Shown piece after piece: positions 44,243 to 52,400 of a stretch of 64,000 nucleotides of DNA. Source of the stretch: Orbaceae bacterium lpD02 (GTDB taxonomy: Bacteria > Pseudomonadota > Gammaproteobacteria > Enterobacterales > Orbaceae). Every line of letters begins with the position of its first letter. Within the stretch, counting starts at the first letter, position 1. The stretch lies in contig CP133960.1 of NCBI GenBank assembly GCA_036251875.1, positions 620,001-684,000 on the forward strand. Reading direction: 5' to 3'. The notes beneath the pieces were generated by a model, which saw only the letters and a list, made by a program, of their open reading frames with translations, was not told where the DNA came from and made no database searches. Made by a program: the position numbers and the translations under genes.

Positions 44243-44887
44243 TTAGCTTAGATCGATATATAAATCGGCAGCCGTGGCGGCGATCACCTCTTCAACACAG
44301 TATTGCGGGTTGACTTCAATTAAGCTCAATCCAAAATCGGTGACCTTTATCACGCCCATTTCAGTAATAATCAGATCAACGGCATTAACTGCGGTTAAGG
44401 GGAGTGAACACTGTTTAAGGATTTTAGCGTTGCCTTTTGAGGTGTGTTCCATCGCCACGATCACTTTTTTAGCGCCGGTCACTAAATCCATGGCGCCGCC
44501 CATGCCTGGCACCATTTTGCCGGGGATCATATAGTTGGCAATATTACCTTGTTGATCGACTTGTAGCGCCCCTAAGACCGATACATCGACGTGCCCGCCT
44601 CTGATAATACCAAATGAGGTGGCACTATCAAAAAAGCATCCGCCCGGTAAAATTGTGACTGGCTGACCGCCAGCATTAACAATTGTCTCATCAATCTGAT
44701 CATCTGCTGGGGTCGGCCCTAGGCCAGTAAAGCCGTTTTCTGACTGCAAGGTGATGTAAATATCGGTTGATAAAAAATTCGCCACCCGAGTAGGTAAGCC
44801 AATGCCTAAATTGACAATATCACCGTCATGTAACTCTTTAGCGACCCGCTTAGCAATATAATTTTGCATCTGCTCTTTATCCATCAT
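44243..44887 (-). CDS. atoA: Acetoacetate CoA-transferase subunit beta (AtoA-like)
   Basis: 214 residues from the ATG at 44887, which overlaps the atoD stop as ATGA and has AAGGAG at the right distance. The upstream ATG at 44893 is too close to it. Family I CoA-transferase beta subunit: the catalytic glutamate is in LQSENGFTGLGP, preceded by GDIVNLGIGLPT and followed by GGHVDVSVLGALQVDQQGNIANY and MVPGMGGAMDLVTGAKKVIV. It transfers CoA from acetyl-CoA or another donor to acetoacetate or short-chain acids. With atoD and atoB it forms the acetoacetate degradation module. Confidence 0.92.
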   Translation of the reverse strand: MMDKEQMQNYIAKRVAKELHDGDIVNLGIGLPTRVANFLSTDIYITLQSENGFTGLGPTPADDQIDETIVNAGGQPVTILPGGCFFDSATSFGIIRGGHVDVSVLGALQVDQQGNIANYMIPGKMVPGMGGAMDLVTGAKKVIVAMEHTSKGNAKILKQCSLPLTAVNAVDLIITEMGVIKVTDFGLSLIEVNPQYCVEEVIAATAADLYIDLS

Positions 44888-45555
44888 GAACATGCTCCTT
44901 CATTTATAATGTAATCAACAAATATTCCTGGCGTCATTACCTGATTGGGATCAAGTTCGCCGATTTCAACCACCTCATCGGCTTCGACCAACGTAATATC
45001 AGCCGCCGCGGCCATCATATTATTAAAATTATTCATTGAGCCTTTATAGATCAAGTTACCGGCTCGATCCGCTTTTGCGGCAAAAATTAAGGCGACATCA
45101 GCTTTTATCGGTTTCTCTAGCAAGTATTGCTTGCCCTCTAGCGTGATTTTTTGCTTGCCTTGTTCAACTAAAGTGCCAATTCCAGTCGGCGTTAAAAAAC
45201 CACCTAACCCATAACCAGCGCAGCGAATCGATTCAATCAACGTTCCCTGCGGAACTAATATTACTTCGGTCTCCCCTGCGCTCATTTGTCTTGCCGTTTC
45301 TTTATTGAGTCCAACATGGGAAGCGATAATTTTGCTAAATTTTTTGAGCAACACCATCTTACCGACGCCTTTTTGCGGTAATCCAGTATCGTTACAAATT
45401 AAAGTAAGGTTTTTGATATCTGTCGCACATAGGTAATCAATTAATGTTTCCGGTGAGCCATTTGCCATAAATCCGCCCACCATGATCACCGAGCCATCTT
45501 TAATATGCGCGAGGGCTTTTTCAATATTGACCACTTTATTTATTGATTTATTCAT
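44884..45555 (-). CDS. atoD: Acetoacetate CoA-transferase subunit alpha (AtoD-like)
   Basis: 223 residues starting [15 protein letters not shown] at 45555 (GGAG before it); the longer reading begins inside atoB. The CoA-transferase alpha subunit signature is [20 protein letters not shown], then [43 protein letters not shown] and [27 protein letters not shown]. It overlaps atoB by 8 bp upstream and atoA by 4 bp downstream, so the three genes are translationally coupled. Confidence 0.92.
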   Translation of the reverse strand: MNKSINKVVNIEKALAHIKDGSVIMVGGFMANGSPETLIDYLCATDIKNLTLICNDTGLPQKGVGKMVLLKKFSKIIASHVGLNKETARQMSAGETEVILVPQGTLIESIRCAGYGLGGFLTPTGIGTLVEQGKQKITLEGKQYLLEKPIKADVALIFAAKADRAGNLIYKGSMNNFNNMMAAAADITLVEADEVVEIGELDPNQVMTPGIFVDYIINEGACS

Positions 45556-46768
45556 TGTTGTCTCCATTACTTTGCTGATGCGACACAATCATCGCAATGC
45601 CTTGCCCGCCGCCAATACATAAGGTAACCAATCCTTTTTGTGCTTGCCCTGTTTGCGCTTGGCGCTTTTTCATCTGATAGATAAGTGAAATTAGCACCCG
45701 TGCGCCACTGGCGCCAATAGGGTGACCGAGCGCAATCGCGCCGCCATTGACGTTCATTTTTTCAGATGGAATGTTAAGCGTGTTTTTAACTGCGATGGCT
45801 TGAGCGGCAAACGCTTCATTGGCTTCAAAAAGATCAATGTCGTTAATCGTTAGGTTGGCTTTTGCTAATGCTTTATGACAGGCGGGGATCGGTCCGGTTC
45901 CCATCAGTTCAGGGGCGACACCGGCAGAGGCACACGCGGTAATGGTTGCTAGCGGTGTTAATCCCAGCTGTTTGGCTTTTTTACCACTCATCAGGATCAA
46001 AATTGCTGCACCATCATTGATACCTGACGAATTACCCGCGGTAACGCTGCCCTCTTTTTTAAAAGCTGGCTTTAAACTGGTTAACGCGTCGAGCGTTAGA
46101 CCCAATTTAGGGTATTCATCCTGATCAATCACGACGCTATCGCCTTTGCGTTTAGGTAGCGTAATGGGTACGATTTCGGCCTTAAAACGGTCTGCTTTAA
46201 TTGCTGCCTCGGCTTTTTGCTGACTTTGTAATGCCAGTTGATCTTGCTGCTGGCGAGTAATTGCGTATTGTTCGGCAATATTTTCGGCCGTAATGCCCAT
46301 AGGGTAGTGATTAAATGCATCGGTTAAACCATCACGCAGCATGGTGTCAATTATTTGACTGTCGCCCATTCTTAAGCCAAACCGGGCGTTAGGCAGGACA
46401 TAAGCTGATTGGCTCATGTTTTCGGTGCCGCCAGCCACAATAATGTCGGCATCACCGCACGCAATCGCTTGAGCGGCTAACTGCACAGTTTTTAATCCTG
46501 AGCCACAGACTTTATTAACAGTAAAGCTGGGGACGGTATTAGCAATACCGGCCAGGATCGCAACTTGCCGAGCGACATTTTGCCCTAGCCCGGCTTGTAA
46601 TACATTACCGATAATCACTTCATCAATCTCTTGTGGATCTAATGAAATGCGTTGCATCGCTTCTTGGAGTGCAGCAACGCCCAAATCAACTGCGCTAATA
46701 TCTTTAAACGCCCCCCCAAAACGACCAATGGGCGTTCTTACTGCTGAGACAATTACAACATCTTGCAT
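45548..46768 (-). CDS. atoB: Acetyl-CoA C-acetyltransferase (thiolase, AtoB-like)
   Basis: 406 residues from the ATG at 46768 (AAGGA 7 nt upstream). Biosynthetic/degradative thiolase: [22 protein letters not shown] start, nucleophile cysteine in [15 protein letters not shown], the His of [18 protein letters not shown], and the second catalytic cysteine in [14 protein letters not shown]. It splits acetoacetyl-CoA made by AtoDA into two acetyl-CoA, or condenses in reverse. First gene of the operon. No atoE transporter or AtoSC two-component system is nearby; a LysR gene is divergent instead. Confidence 0.94.
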   Translation of the reverse strand: MQDVVIVSAVRTPIGRFGGAFKDISAVDLGVAALQEAMQRISLDPQEIDEVIIGNVLQAGLGQNVARQVAILAGIANTVPSFTVNKVCGSGLKTVQLAAQAIACGDADIIVAGGTENMSQSAYVLPNARFGLRMGDSQIIDTMLRDGLTDAFNHYPMGITAENIAEQYAITRQQQDQLALQSQQKAEAAIKADRFKAEIVPITLPKRKGDSVVIDQDEYPKLGLTLDALTSLKPAFKKEGSVTAGNSSGINDGAAILILMSGKKAKQLGLTPLATITACASAGVAPELMGTGPIPACHKALAKANLTINDIDLFEANEAFAAQAIAVKNTLNIPSEKMNVNGGAIALGHPIGASGARVLISLIYQMKKRQAQTGQAQKGLVTLCIGGGQGIAMIVSHQQSNGDNNE

Positions 46769-46978
46769 AGCGTAATCCTTCTTTTTATAAGCCAATATTT
46801 GCAGATATGCTAAGTGATGTTTTTTTGCTTGTCTAAGTCTTGTTTTTTATAGTGGCTATAAGATAAGATTATAGAAAATAATCGATGATAAGCATACTTA
46901 GCCTTTAAAACCGGCATTTCATCTTATTGCCATCCGCACTTATTTATTAATCAGGTCGCTAACGTATAGGTATATATT

Positions 46979-47890
46979 ATGGATCTACGGCATTTACATT
47001 ATTTTGTTGAAGTGGTTAACGCTAATTTTAACCTCTCATTAGCCGCCAAAAAGCTGTATATTTCACAACCCGCATTAAGCCAACTGATTAAGTCCTTCGA
47101 AGATAGCGAGAATATTGAGCTATTTGAGCGCTCTAAAGGTCGATTACAAGGGCTAACCTCGGCGGGCGAAATTTTTTATGACAATGCCAAAAAAATATTA
47201 TTGCAATACGATACGATGCTAACTGACATTCGCGAAGGCGCGACCAAGTTAAAAGGTAAAGTAAGGATCGGCATCCCGCCATTAATTTTAGGTATTGTGT
47301 TTGCTGATCTGGTCGCTCAGCTGATTATTCAACACCCGGATATTGAGTTTGAAATTGTTGAAAAAGGCGCTTATGAGTTAAGTAAAATGTTTATGGTTGA
47401 TGAGTTAGATTTTGCTATTTTACTTGATCCTACTAATATTAATGGCGATATTATCGATGAGCATCTATTGCAGCAAGATGAGTTAAGTGCGTTTATGAAT
47501 AATCAGCACCCTCTGGCCGCAAAACATCGACTCGATTGGCCTGACTTACACAATCAATTGATGGCAATTTTAGATCCGTCCTTTATTATTCAGCACAAAC
47601 TACAAAAGCAGTTTAATGCTTACGATATTCGGCCCAAAATTGCGGCGATGTCATCATCGTGGGATTTTTTAATGTTAGTAGCTAAAAATTCAGACTTTAT
47701 TACCGTGTTACCCTCACCGGTACGTCACTTTTATTTAGATAAAAATATGGTTGAAAAGCGATTTAATGATCCTATCTCATGGAAAGTGTTGTTATGTCGG
47801 CCGAAAAAAGCGCGTTATAATCATATCAATAGCTACGTCTTTACCTATATTTTGGACTATTTTAATCAGGGTAAAGGCAAAACAGCATAA
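46979..47890 (+). CDS. LysR-family regulator, probable controller of the ato operon
   Basis: 303 residues. N-terminal helix-turn-helix MDLRHLHYFVEVVNANFNLSLAAKKLYISQPALSQLIKSFE is a textbook LysR start (SQPALSQLIK). The effector domain begins LKGKVRIGIPPLILGIVFADLVAQ, close to CidR/YwbI- and CatM/AlsR-like proteins. It is divergent from atoB across 210 bp, the classic LysR arrangement, so it most likely controls atoBDA in answer to an acid or CoA ester (inference). Its stop codon lies in the stem of a strong hairpin. Confidence 0.88.
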   Translation: MDLRHLHYFVEVVNANFNLSLAAKKLYISQPALSQLIKSFEDSENIELFERSKGRLQGLTSAGEIFYDNAKKILLQYDTMLTDIREGATKLKGKVRIGIPPLILGIVFADLVAQLIIQHPDIEFEIVEKGAYELSKMFMVDELDFAILLDPTNINGDIIDEHLLQQDELSAFMNNQHPLAAKHRLDWPDLHNQLMAILDPSFIIQHKLQKQFNAYDIRPKIAAMSSSWDFLMLVAKNSDFITVLPSPVRHFYLDKNMVEKRFNDPISWKVLLCRPKKARYNHINSYVFTYILDYFNQGKGKTA

Positions 47891-47908
47891 GTTATATTAT
47901 GCTGTTTT
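47879..47908. terminator. Bidirectional-type terminator overlapping the LysR stop codon
   Basis: Perfect 12-bp stem AAAACAGCATAA / TTATGCTGTTTT with a 6-nt loop. The U run is in the stem, and the LysR stop codon forms part of the left arm. It separates the convergent LysR and nlpE-like genes. Confidence 0.8.
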
Positions 47909-47952
47909 GTTAAGCGCTTAGTTAAGCAGCTTAGTTAAATTAACAAAATACA

Positions 47953-47975
47953 CAAAATAGGAAAAGTCTATTTTG
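47953..47975 (-). terminator. Hairpin at the end of the nlpE-like gene
   Basis: 8-bp stem CAAAATAG / CTATTTTG with a 7-nt loop that overlaps the stop codon. The minus-strand tail is TGTATTTTG. Confidence 0.5.
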
Positions 47976-48396
47976 CTTGAGTATTTTCGTTATTTGCAGG
48001 GACTTTAGTTAACGTGAAATTTAAATTACTTTCAATGCGGTTGCCATCTATCGCATAAGCAGTTACATAGCCTTCACCAACAAAGAAGGTGAGCATGGTA
48101 CCATCTTCAGGTAAATAAATTAACGGTTTGACTGTATTCCAGGTGAATTTACCGACTGTCGCTTGTGGTGTAGATAACCATTTGCCTTTTTTGTAGGTTC
48201 TTTCTAATTTAAATGTATCATTATCATTTAGCGTTAATGATACGCCGATTGCTTCACAATCTGCACACGGGAAAATGCCTTGATATAGCCCTGGCCAATC
48301 AAGCGAAACTTTAGCGATATTTTCCTGCGGGTAATTATTGGCTGTAGAACACCCCGTCACTACTATGACGGCTAAAATAATAGCTAATTTTTTCAT
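47968..48396 (-). CDS. NlpE-like copper-resistance/surface-sensing lipoprotein
   Basis: 142-residue outer-membrane lipoprotein. A signal peptide with lipobox VVTGC makes Cys16 the lipidated residue; Met 48396 gives this signal (KKLAIIL), so I prefer it to the start six residues upstream. The single domain matches the NlpE N-terminal domain: WPGLYQGIFPCADCEAIGVSLTLNDND with Cys44-x-x-Cys47, then LERTYKKGKW and a FTW-type strand. E. coli NlpE has a second C-terminal domain, missing here; single-domain forms are common outside enterics. NlpE senses envelope stress through the Cpx system; whether this short form signals is unknown. Confidence 0.85.
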   Translation of the reverse strand: MKKLAIILAVIVVTGCSTANNYPQENIAKVSLDWPGLYQGIFPCADCEAIGVSLTLNDNDTFKLERTYKKGKWLSTPQATVGKFTWNTVKPLIYLPEDGTMLTFFVGEGYVTAYAIDGNRIESNLNFTLTKVPANNENTQAK

Positions 48397-48619
48397 ATAA
48401 ACTCCTGTTACCATTCATTAAAATTATCTATGTCTAATAATAAAATAGATTAAAGACACGTTATTCGATGCCAATTATTACCTTTCATAACAAGAAAAGC
48501 AAATAATAGTAATCAGTTAGCTGTAATTTTAAGGTTAAAAAGAGCACGATTTTATATAACGATGCGATAATACAATTGATCGCTCGATGCTAATTCGTAT
48601 AAAAATATTATTGTTATGG

Positions 48620-48646
48620 ACAATCATTCTCATTTTCATTATCATT
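48620..48646. promoter_or_regulatory. Fur-box-like site upstream of the siderophore operon
   Basis: Three tandem hexamers ATTCTC, ATTTTC, ATTATC followed by ATT (48626-48646), preceded by AATC. These match the reverse-complement GATAAT hexamers of the Fur consensus at 5/6, 5/6 and 6/6. Located 33 bp before the fhuC start, where an iron-regulated promoter is expected. Confidence 0.7.
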
Positions 48647-48678
48647 TCTGTTGATCATTACTTACCTAAAAATATATT

Positions 48679-49443
48679 GTGTTAATTGCTGATAAAATCA
48701 CCTATGCAGTCGGTGAAAAGCAGATCCTTTTCCCCACTTCTGCAACATTTGAACCAGGCCAGTTATATGGCATTATTGGTCATAATGGCTCAGGCAAATC
48801 GACGTTTGTAAAACTGCTCGCTAGGCAGCAACCCTGCTCGACAGGTAGTGTGTTTGTCGATAGTAAACTAATTAATCACTATAAAACCAAACAATTAGCA
48901 AGAAAAATCAGTTACTTGCCACAATATTTACCCGCTGACATCCATCTTACCGTCGCTGAGTTAGTTAAATTAGGTCGTTATCCTTGGAAAGGGTCCTTAA
49001 AGCGGTTTGATGAGGATGATGATAAGATTATTCAAAACGCATTAACACAAACCCACACTTTGAGCTATCAAAAACAGTTTTTGCAGTTTCTCTCTGGCGG
49101 CGAACGCCAACGCGTCTGGCTGGCAATGTGTTTAGCGCAACAATCTCACTATTTGATTTTAGATGAGCCCTTGTCTGCACTTGATATTCATCACCAAATT
49201 GAGGTGATGACGCTGCTACAAACCCTTGCCCATCAGCAAAATATTACCATTATTGTGGTTATGCATGATATCAATCTGGCGAGTGAATTTTGTGATGCTA
49301 TTTTAGCGTTTAAACAAGGGCATTTAATTTATAACCAACCAGCACCTGCGTTTATCAAGCAATCAACGCTGCATGATATTTATGATGTTAATTTTACCAT
49401 TATTGATCACCCTATTCGCCACCATCCAGTGGCGCTACCATGA
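48679..49443 (+). CDS. fhuC: Iron(III)-hydroxamate ABC transporter ATP-binding protein (FhuC-like)
   Basis: 254-residue ABC ATPase of the FhuC/FecE type. Walker A GHNGSGKS (34-41), Q-loop region YLPQYLPADIHLTV with LGRYPWKG (the FhuC-typical GRYPWHG), signature LSGGERQR (138-145), Walker B LILDEPLSALD and the H-loop VVMHDINLA. The start is GTG at 48679, with no good Shine-Dalgarno. Its stop overlaps the fhuD start (ATGA). It energises uptake of ferric hydroxamate siderophores across the inner membrane. Confidence 0.92.
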   Translation: MLIADKITYAVGEKQILFPTSATFEPGQLYGIIGHNGSGKSTFVKLLARQQPCSTGSVFVDSKLINHYKTKQLARKISYLPQYLPADIHLTVAELVKLGRYPWKGSLKRFDEDDDKIIQNALTQTHTLSYQKQFLQFLSGGERQRVWLAMCLAQQSHYLILDEPLSALDIHHQIEVMTLLQTLAHQQNITIIVVMHDINLASEFCDAILAFKQGHLIYNQPAPAFIKQSTLHDIYDVNFTIIDHPIRHHPVALP

Positions 49444-50378
49444 TGATTAGACTCCTAAGCAAAAAACTGACTCTCGCAGTCTCTTTAATGTTAATCAGTA
49501 TGAGTGGTCTGGCATTGGCCGATACAGCCGCCCATCAACTCACTCAACCTCATCAAGCACAACAGATTATTACGACCGACTGGTCGATCGCGGAAACATT
49601 GTTAATGTTTGATGCCCCTCTTGTTGGGATCGGCGATGTGATGCAGTATAAAAATTGGGTGGTGACGCCTCGTATTAGCGATAAGGTGATTGATCTTGGC
49701 CTGCGTTCACAACCCAATATGGAGGCATTAATTGAGGCACAAGCCAATACTTTGATTAATTCAAGTTGGTTTCAGCATATTTTGCCACCCGAGTTAATTA
49801 ATAACCGCTATACCCTGCACGCGGTTGATTTTTATACTGATGAAGGGCTTTCTTGGCACAATACAGTTACGCAAACATTACTATTAGGTAAAATTAGCCA
49901 ACGTGAAGCGGAGGCTCAAGCATTAGTAGCAAAGGTTGCAACGGCTATAGCGACAGATCGGCGACACCTTGACAGGTTTGCCGATCGGCCGATTGCCATG
50001 GTGCAATTTATTGATGCCAGGCACCTGCGCATTTATGGTAATAATAGTTTATATGGCGTCGTGTTAAATAAACTAAGCTTGCACAACGCATGGCAGCAGG
50101 CAACTAATGGGTGGGGGTTTAAGCAAATTAACCTGCTTGATTTAGCCAATTTACCCCCCTCAACGTTACTCATTATTATTGCCCCCTATCCGGCTAATCT
50201 CGCTGAAAAGTTGCGCCATAACCCGCTCTGGTTGCAGTTACCATTTGCCAATAAGCAAAATTATCGAGTGCTCCCTGCAGTTTGGGCATTTGGTGCCCTG
50301 CCATCAATGCAACGATTCAGTCATTTATTAACCGATTCGTTATTAGATCCACCCCATTATGCTTGGCCTGATGAGTAG
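49440..50378 (+). CDS. fhuD: Iron-siderophore periplasmic binding protein (FhuD-like)
   Basis: 312 residues with a signal peptide (hydrophobic 10-28, ending ALAD). Class III binding-protein fold: ITTDWSIAETLLMFDAPLVGIGD, IDLGLRSQPNMEALIEAQANTLINSS (the usual PNLE..AxxPDLI region), then the long helix, and a second lobe with YGVVLNKLSLHNAWQQATNGWGFKQINLLDLANL. Like FhuD it is a soluble protein, without a lipobox cysteine. It overlaps fhuC by 4 bp and precedes fhuB by 9 bp. The exact ligand (ferrichrome, coprogen, ferrioxamine) cannot be read from sequence. Confidence 0.9.
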   Translation: MMIRLLSKKLTLAVSLMLISMSGLALADTAAHQLTQPHQAQQIITTDWSIAETLLMFDAPLVGIGDVMQYKNWVVTPRISDKVIDLGLRSQPNMEALIEAQANTLINSSWFQHILPPELINNRYTLHAVDFYTDEGLSWHNTVTQTLLLGKISQREAEAQALVAKVATAIATDRRHLDRFADRPIAMVQFIDARHLRIYGNNSLYGVVLNKLSLHNAWQQATNGWGFKQINLLDLANLPPSTLLIIIAPYPANLAEKLRHNPLWLQLPFANKQNYRVLPAVWAFGALPSMQRFSHLLTDSLLDPPHYAWPDE

Positions 50379-50387
50379 GTAGCAACC

Positions 50388-52343
50388 ATGAAAAAATCAA
50401 CACTCTGCTTAATCTGTTTGTTGCTACTATTTATTGTTACGCTGATTAGCTGCTATTTGGCTTTTATTAACCAATATAATGTATATCAAGCGCAAGTCTC
50501 GTCGACATTGTTGGCAAATATTGTCGTTGATGCGTTATTACCGCGCATTGCTATGGCTATTTTAGTCGGCGGTGCGTTAAGCGTTAGCTCACTATTATTA
50601 CAGCAAATAACTCATAATCCATTAGCGTCGGATACCACATTGAGTATCAATAGTGGCGCTTACCTATTGCTATTAGTTGCCACGCTCTTTGTTCCATCTT
50701 TATTGCATTGGTTAGATCCGTCATTAATTGCGTTGATTGGTGCACTACTTGCGCTATGTGTGGTATTAGCGCTCTCGTATCGGCAGCAATTTTTATCGAC
50801 CCGGATGCTTCTTGCTGGTTTAGTTTTAAATCTTTACCTCGGCGCAATAGCGGCAATTATTGTTATTTTTAACCCCGAATCATCACAAGCATTGTTTCAA
50901 TGGGAAGCGGGATCACTTGTACAAGATAGCTGGCAAGATGTGATTAAGCTAGCAATCGTTAGTGTTGTGTGTCTCGCTTTATTCATGTTACTCAGTCGAG
51001 CACTCCAGATTATGCAGTTATCTGATGATCAAGCGAGTAGTTTGGGGGTAAATGTAAAGTGGATTAGAGCGTTGATCTTAGTCAGTTTATGCTATTTATG
51101 CGCGACAGCAATTAGTTTGGTAGGGATGATTGGCTTTATTGGCTTAGCTAGTGCAACCATTATTAATCAGTTTCAGCTGATATCAATCAAGCTGCGCTTA
51201 TGCGCGACCTACCTGATGGGCGCCTTGTTACTTTTATTAACAGATAGTGTACTTATTTTACTGCAACACTATAGTAATTTTTACCTCCCTGTTGGCGCAA
51301 CTAGTGCATTTATTGGAACGCCGCTCTTGCTTTATTTGATTTTTAAGGTTTTACCCAATCAGTTACAAGTCAATGAACCGAGTGCGGGATCGCCCCCCAA
51401 TAACGCCGTAAACAAGATTATCGGGCTATGGATTATTGGCGGGCTATTTGTACTCTTGCTGGCGGTCAGTTTTTTTGTCAAAAATTCAGCACATGGTTTG
51501 CTGCTACTCGACTTCGATAGTGTGCGATTACAGCTTAAGTTGCCTCGAATTTTAACCGCTATCGTTAGTGGCGCGATGCTTAGTTTATGTGGGATGGTGC
51601 TGCAACGATTGACCCGCAATCCAATGGCCAGCCCTGAATTATTGGGCATTAGTTCTGGTGCAGCTATTTTTGTGATTACCGCTTTTTTATTTTTTAATAT
51701 TGGTTATCAATATTTATGGCTTTTTGCCTTATCTGGGGCAATCGTTACATTTGTGTTTATTGCGTTAGTTAATTATCGTAATCAATTTCAACCCGACAAA
51801 GTGATCTTAACGGGCGTTGCGATCTCAGCATTATTGACCGCACTGTTACGGCTATTTCTAGCCAATGGTGATCCTCGAGCGCAGTATTTATTAATTTGGC
51901 TATCGGGTTCAACTTATGCCAGCCAATTATCAACAACGTTGATGTATGCTTTAATTGGCGCTGTTTGTTTGGTGATCCTCTGGTTTGCTCAACGAATTTT
52001 GACCTTATTTTTGTTACCCGCCCCGATCGCGCGCTCCTTAGGTTTGCCGGTCTCTTATGCCCGGATCGGTTTGATTATGGTTGTGACCCTATTAATTACC
52101 TTAGCGACCTTGCAAATTGGCCCACTTAGTTTTATTGGTTTATTAGCGCCACTCATCGCTCGGTTACTTGGGTTTAGTGAAACGCGCTGGCAAATGGCAA
52201 TGTCACTGTTAATTGGCAGTGGTTTAATGATGGTTGCCGATTGGATTGGACGTAATATTGCCTATCCTTATGAAATTCCGGCGGGTTTAATTGCCAGCTT
52301 AATCGGTGGTACCTGTTTTTTAGCCTTGATGCGAAAGTTATAG
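50388..52343 (+). CDS. fhuB: Iron(III)-hydroxamate ABC transporter permease, fused two-domain (FhuB-like)
   Basis: 651 residues: two FecCD-type permease halves in one chain, the hallmark of FhuB (most related systems use two genes). Half one contains RIAMAILVGGALSVSSLLLQQITHNPLASDTTLSINSGAY and SLGVNVKWIRALILVS; half two contains RILTAIVSGAMLSLCGMVLQRLTRNPMASPELLGISSGAA and SLGLPVSYARIGLIMV. The conserved NPLA/NPMA + G-SGA motifs occur in both, and the EAA-like coupling loops follow. About 18-20 helices. This makes the system a hydroxamate type rather than vitamin B12 or catecholate. Confidence 0.94.
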   Translation: MKKSTLCLICLLLLFIVTLISCYLAFINQYNVYQAQVSSTLLANIVVDALLPRIAMAILVGGALSVSSLLLQQITHNPLASDTTLSINSGAYLLLLVATLFVPSLLHWLDPSLIALIGALLALCVVLALSYRQQFLSTRMLLAGLVLNLYLGAIAAIIVIFNPESSQALFQWEAGSLVQDSWQDVIKLAIVSVVCLALFMLLSRALQIMQLSDDQASSLGVNVKWIRALILVSLCYLCATAISLVGMIGFIGLASATIINQFQLISIKLRLCATYLMGALLLLLTDSVLILLQHYSNFYLPVGATSAFIGTPLLLYLIFKVLPNQLQVNEPSAGSPPNNAVNKIIGLWIIGGLFVLLLAVSFFVKNSAHGLLLLDFDSVRLQLKLPRILTAIVSGAMLSLCGMVLQRLTRNPMASPELLGISSGAAIFVITAFLFFNIGYQYLWLFALSGAIVTFVFIALVNYRNQFQPDKVILTGVAISALLTALLRLFLANGDPRAQYLLIWLSGSTYASQLSTTLMYALIGAVCLVILWFAQRILTLFLLPAPIARSLGLPVSYARIGLIMVVTLLITLATLQIGPLSFIGLLAPLIARLLGFSETRWQMAMSLLIGSGLMMVADWIGRNIAYPYEIPAGLIASLIGGTCFLALMRKL

Positions 52344-52400
52344 CAAGATAGTAACTCGATTATTATGGCTGTTTATTTGTGTTATTTAGTTGGAGATTTT

